This document shows, in pieces, positions 38,954-40,542 of a stretch of DNA of 40,542 nt. Position numbers and translations under genes: made by a program. The notes under the pieces are model-generated. The model searched no databases, was not told the origin of the DNA, and saw only the letters and a program-made list of their open reading frames with translations. How positions within the stretch are numbered: the stretch's first letter is position 1; the number at the start of each line of letters is the position of its first letter. Source of the stretch: an uncultured Clostridia bacterium (GTDB lineage: Bacteria; Bacillota; Clostridia; Saccharofermentanales; DTU023); contig CAMYEY010000001.1 in assembly GCA_947254895.1 (NCBI GenBank), positions 1 to 40,542 on the forward strand, written 5' to 3'.

Positions 38954-40542
38954 ATGGTGAATACAGTTCACGGGAAATGGCAGTTCAAAACACTTATAAC
39001 AATAGCGATGGTATTCTTAATAATTTTTTCAGCTATGCCATTGAGTCTATCCGCTATAGAGGATAACGACACGCAGAATGTTCAGCCAGCAGTCAATGCA
39101 GGTGATTCCAAAGTAATATCTAAAGAGAATAGTACAAAGGTGTTACCTCAAGAGAATCATACAGTGGGCGAAAATGCTGGAGAGACACCCCGAAAAATTG
39201 ATCCTCTGACCCCAATAGATGAAAGTACACAGCTTCCGGAAACGAAAGACAAAGGTGATGAACCTGGTCAAAGTAACCCTTTAGCGGCAGGTGATGATAC
39301 TGGACTGGAAGTCTCTACCCTCAACCCAATGATGGCTTTAGGATCCGGCACTCCTGGAGAAGAAAAGGCAATCACGCTTTTTAAAGATGGGAATACAGTT
39401 GATGATTTTGGTACCTTAAAGCAGGCGATAGATAAAATGTATGATCTAACAAAGGATGGGGCCACATATAATTTTATCGTACAAGTAAACAAAGATATCA
39501 ACTTAACTGAATATAGTCAGTTTGGCTTTCCCTATGGTGAAGTGACGCTAAAGAGTAAAGATCCGGCAAATCCAAGAACGATTAAAGCGAATGTTCAAGA
39601 TCATAATATGATGTTGGGAATTGTTAATGGAGCCAAGCTGACCGTAGAAAATATTATTATAGATGGTAACAATCAGGCACGTTTGCTGTGGGTGGAATCT
39701 ACTGAAGGTTTCCCCGCATCTCTTACAATCAATGACGGTACCATCTTGCAAAATGGCAAGGTCCAAGAAAATGATCAAACTAAACTTGGTGGTGCTATTT
39801 ATTGCCAATATGCTGGTTATGTTACGATTAACGGTGGCATTATTAGAAACAATGAAGCGATTCAAGCGGGTGGTGCCATTGGTTATATTGGTACGCAAAC
39901 TTTGACCATCAATGATGGAGAAATTTATGGTAACGAAGTTCCTTCTGACTCCGGATTCGGAGGAGCTATTGTATTACAGGGAAAAGGTCAGATTCAAGGC
40001 GGGAAAATATATGGAAATTCCGCTTATGATGGTGGCGGTATAGCTACAGGTAAAGATGCGAACTTAGAAATTACTGGTGGAGAAATTACTGGAAATACTG
40101 CAAGCTATGCTGGTGGCGGTATCTATTTATTCAAAAATTCAGTTGTCAAGCTTTCCGGCGGAGCAGTTTCAATGAATAAAGGGAGATATGGTGGAGGCGT
40201 AACAGCAGCATTTAATAGTAGTTTTATTATGGAAGGAAAAGGTGTTATTTCTGCTAATGAGGCTTATACCGGAGGAGGTGTTTATCCTTGGGGGACAACA
40301 CCGGCTTGTGACCTTAAATCTGGAACGATTGAAAAAAATAAGGCGAATTTTGGAGGAGGAATACGACTTAGATCACCAAAAACAAAAATAGGTGGTGTCA
40401 TCGTTCGTGAAAATATAGCCAACTATGGAGGAGGTATTTACTCAAGCATACTAGAGGGCGAGAGTATCACTATCGATGGGGTTAAACTGATTAAAAACGA
40501 AGCTTTATCAGGCGGTGGAGTTTGCTTACCACAAGGTGGAAC
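38954..40542 (+). CDS. Secreted right-handed beta-helix surface protein (3' truncated)
   Basis: The frame is open from ATG 38954 to the window edge (529 complete codons), so the C-terminus is missing. AGGAG stands before the ATG. Residues 1-34 are a Gram-positive signal peptide: basic start, hydrophobic core, then PLSLSA. A polar Glu/Thr/Asp-rich stretch follows to about residue 130. From about residue 200 onwards there are repeated turns with TINGG, ITGGEI, GNTA and GGGIY or GGGV, a right-handed parallel beta-helix of the pectate lyase/polymorphic-membrane-protein type. Such proteins are adhesins or polysaccharide-acting enzymes; no catalytic motif is seen, so adhesin is more likely. An LPXTG anchor may lie beyond the window. 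Confidence 0.88.
   Translation, partial: MVNTVHGKWQFKTLITIAMVFLIIFSAMPLSLSAIEDNDTQNVQPAVNAGDSKVISKENSTKVLPQENHTVGENAGETPRKIDPLTPIDESTQLPETKDKGDEPGQSNPLAAGDDTGLEVSTLNPMMALGSGTPGEEKAITLFKDGNTVDDFGTLKQAIDKMYDLTKDGATYNFIVQVNKDINLTEYSQFGFPYGEVTLKSKDPANPRTIKANVQDHNMMLGIVNGAKLTVENIIIDGNNQARLLWVESTEGFPASLTINDGTILQNGKVQENDQTKLGGAIYCQYAGYVTINGGIIRNNEAIQAGGAIGYIGTQTLTINDGEIYGNEVPSDSGFGGAIVLQGKGQIQGGKIYGNSAYDGGGIATGKDANLEITGGEITGNTASYAGGGIYLFKNSVVKLSGGAVSMNKGRYGGGVTAAFNSSFIMEGKGVISANEAYTGGGVYPWGTTPACDLKSGTIEKNKANFGGGIRLRSPKTKIGGVIVRENIANYGGGIYSSILEGESITIDGVKLIKNEALSGGGVCLPQGG

Noticed and set aside
1..40542. CRISPR array, prophage, insertion sequence or integrated element
   Set aside because: No regular direct repeats with spacers, no transposase, integrase or phage genes were seen; the single tRNA gene is not flanked by an integrase.

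Overview
The window looks like a chromosomal segment of a Gram-positive, low-to-moderate GC bacterium of the phylum Bacillota, probably a Clostridia-type anaerobe. The evidence is a sortase-anchored surface protein (LPKTG), a Firmicutes-type cdaA-cdaR-glmM locus, a class III fructose-1,6-bisphosphatase, ECF vitamin transporters under FMN and TPP riboswitches, and the Firmicutes gene orders rpmE-prmC-prfA-ywlC-ywlE, rpsF-ssb-rpsR-rplI-dnaB and tilS-hpt-ftsH. I cannot name the species. No insertion sequence, prophage, CRISPR array or plasmid function was seen; most of the window is core genome.

Layout. (1) 1-1500: 3' end of a cell-wall-anchored InlB-repeat protein. (2) 1600-2920: rpsT, then an FMN riboswitch and ribU. 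(3) 2930-7122: an unusual long hairpin, a promoter, one gene fusing the diadenylate cyclase CdaA to a YbbR/CdaR-like domain, glmM, and a membrane-anchored protein resembling an N-acetylmuramoyl-L-alanine amidase without its zinc ligands. A VanY-type carboxypeptidase converges on it. This block links c-di-AMP with peptidoglycan synthesis. (4) 8135-12489: rpmE, prmC, prfA, a Sua5-type tRNA modification gene and a YwlE-type phosphatase. (5) 12490-19737: rpsF, ssb, rpsR, rplI (with a long Ala/Glu tail), dnaB, tilS, hpt, ftsH. (6) 19790-24976: fbp, a fructokinase-like kinase and a second ftsH. (7) 25107-27395: thiT on the minus strand under a TPP riboswitch, divergent from a secreted serpin lipoprotein. 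(8) 27590-30958: leuS, maf, tRNA-Ser(GGA). (9) 31281-35727: flavodoxin, a short-chain dehydrogenase behind a structured leader, and a two-gene ABC exporter. (10) 35977-38654: a K+ channel with RCK domain on the minus strand and a DUF1858/DUF438/hemerythrin/PAS protein on the plus strand. (11) 38954-end: 5' part of a secreted beta-helix surface protein that runs off the window.

The items most worth following are the CdaA-YbbR fusion, the pseudo-amidase beside glmM, two structured 5' regions of unknown class (upstream of cdaA and upstream of the dehydrogenase), and the bacterial serpin. The fusion, the serpin and the riboswitches rest on clear sequence evidence. The two RNA structures and the pseudo-amidase are inferences from pairing and motif order, done by eye.
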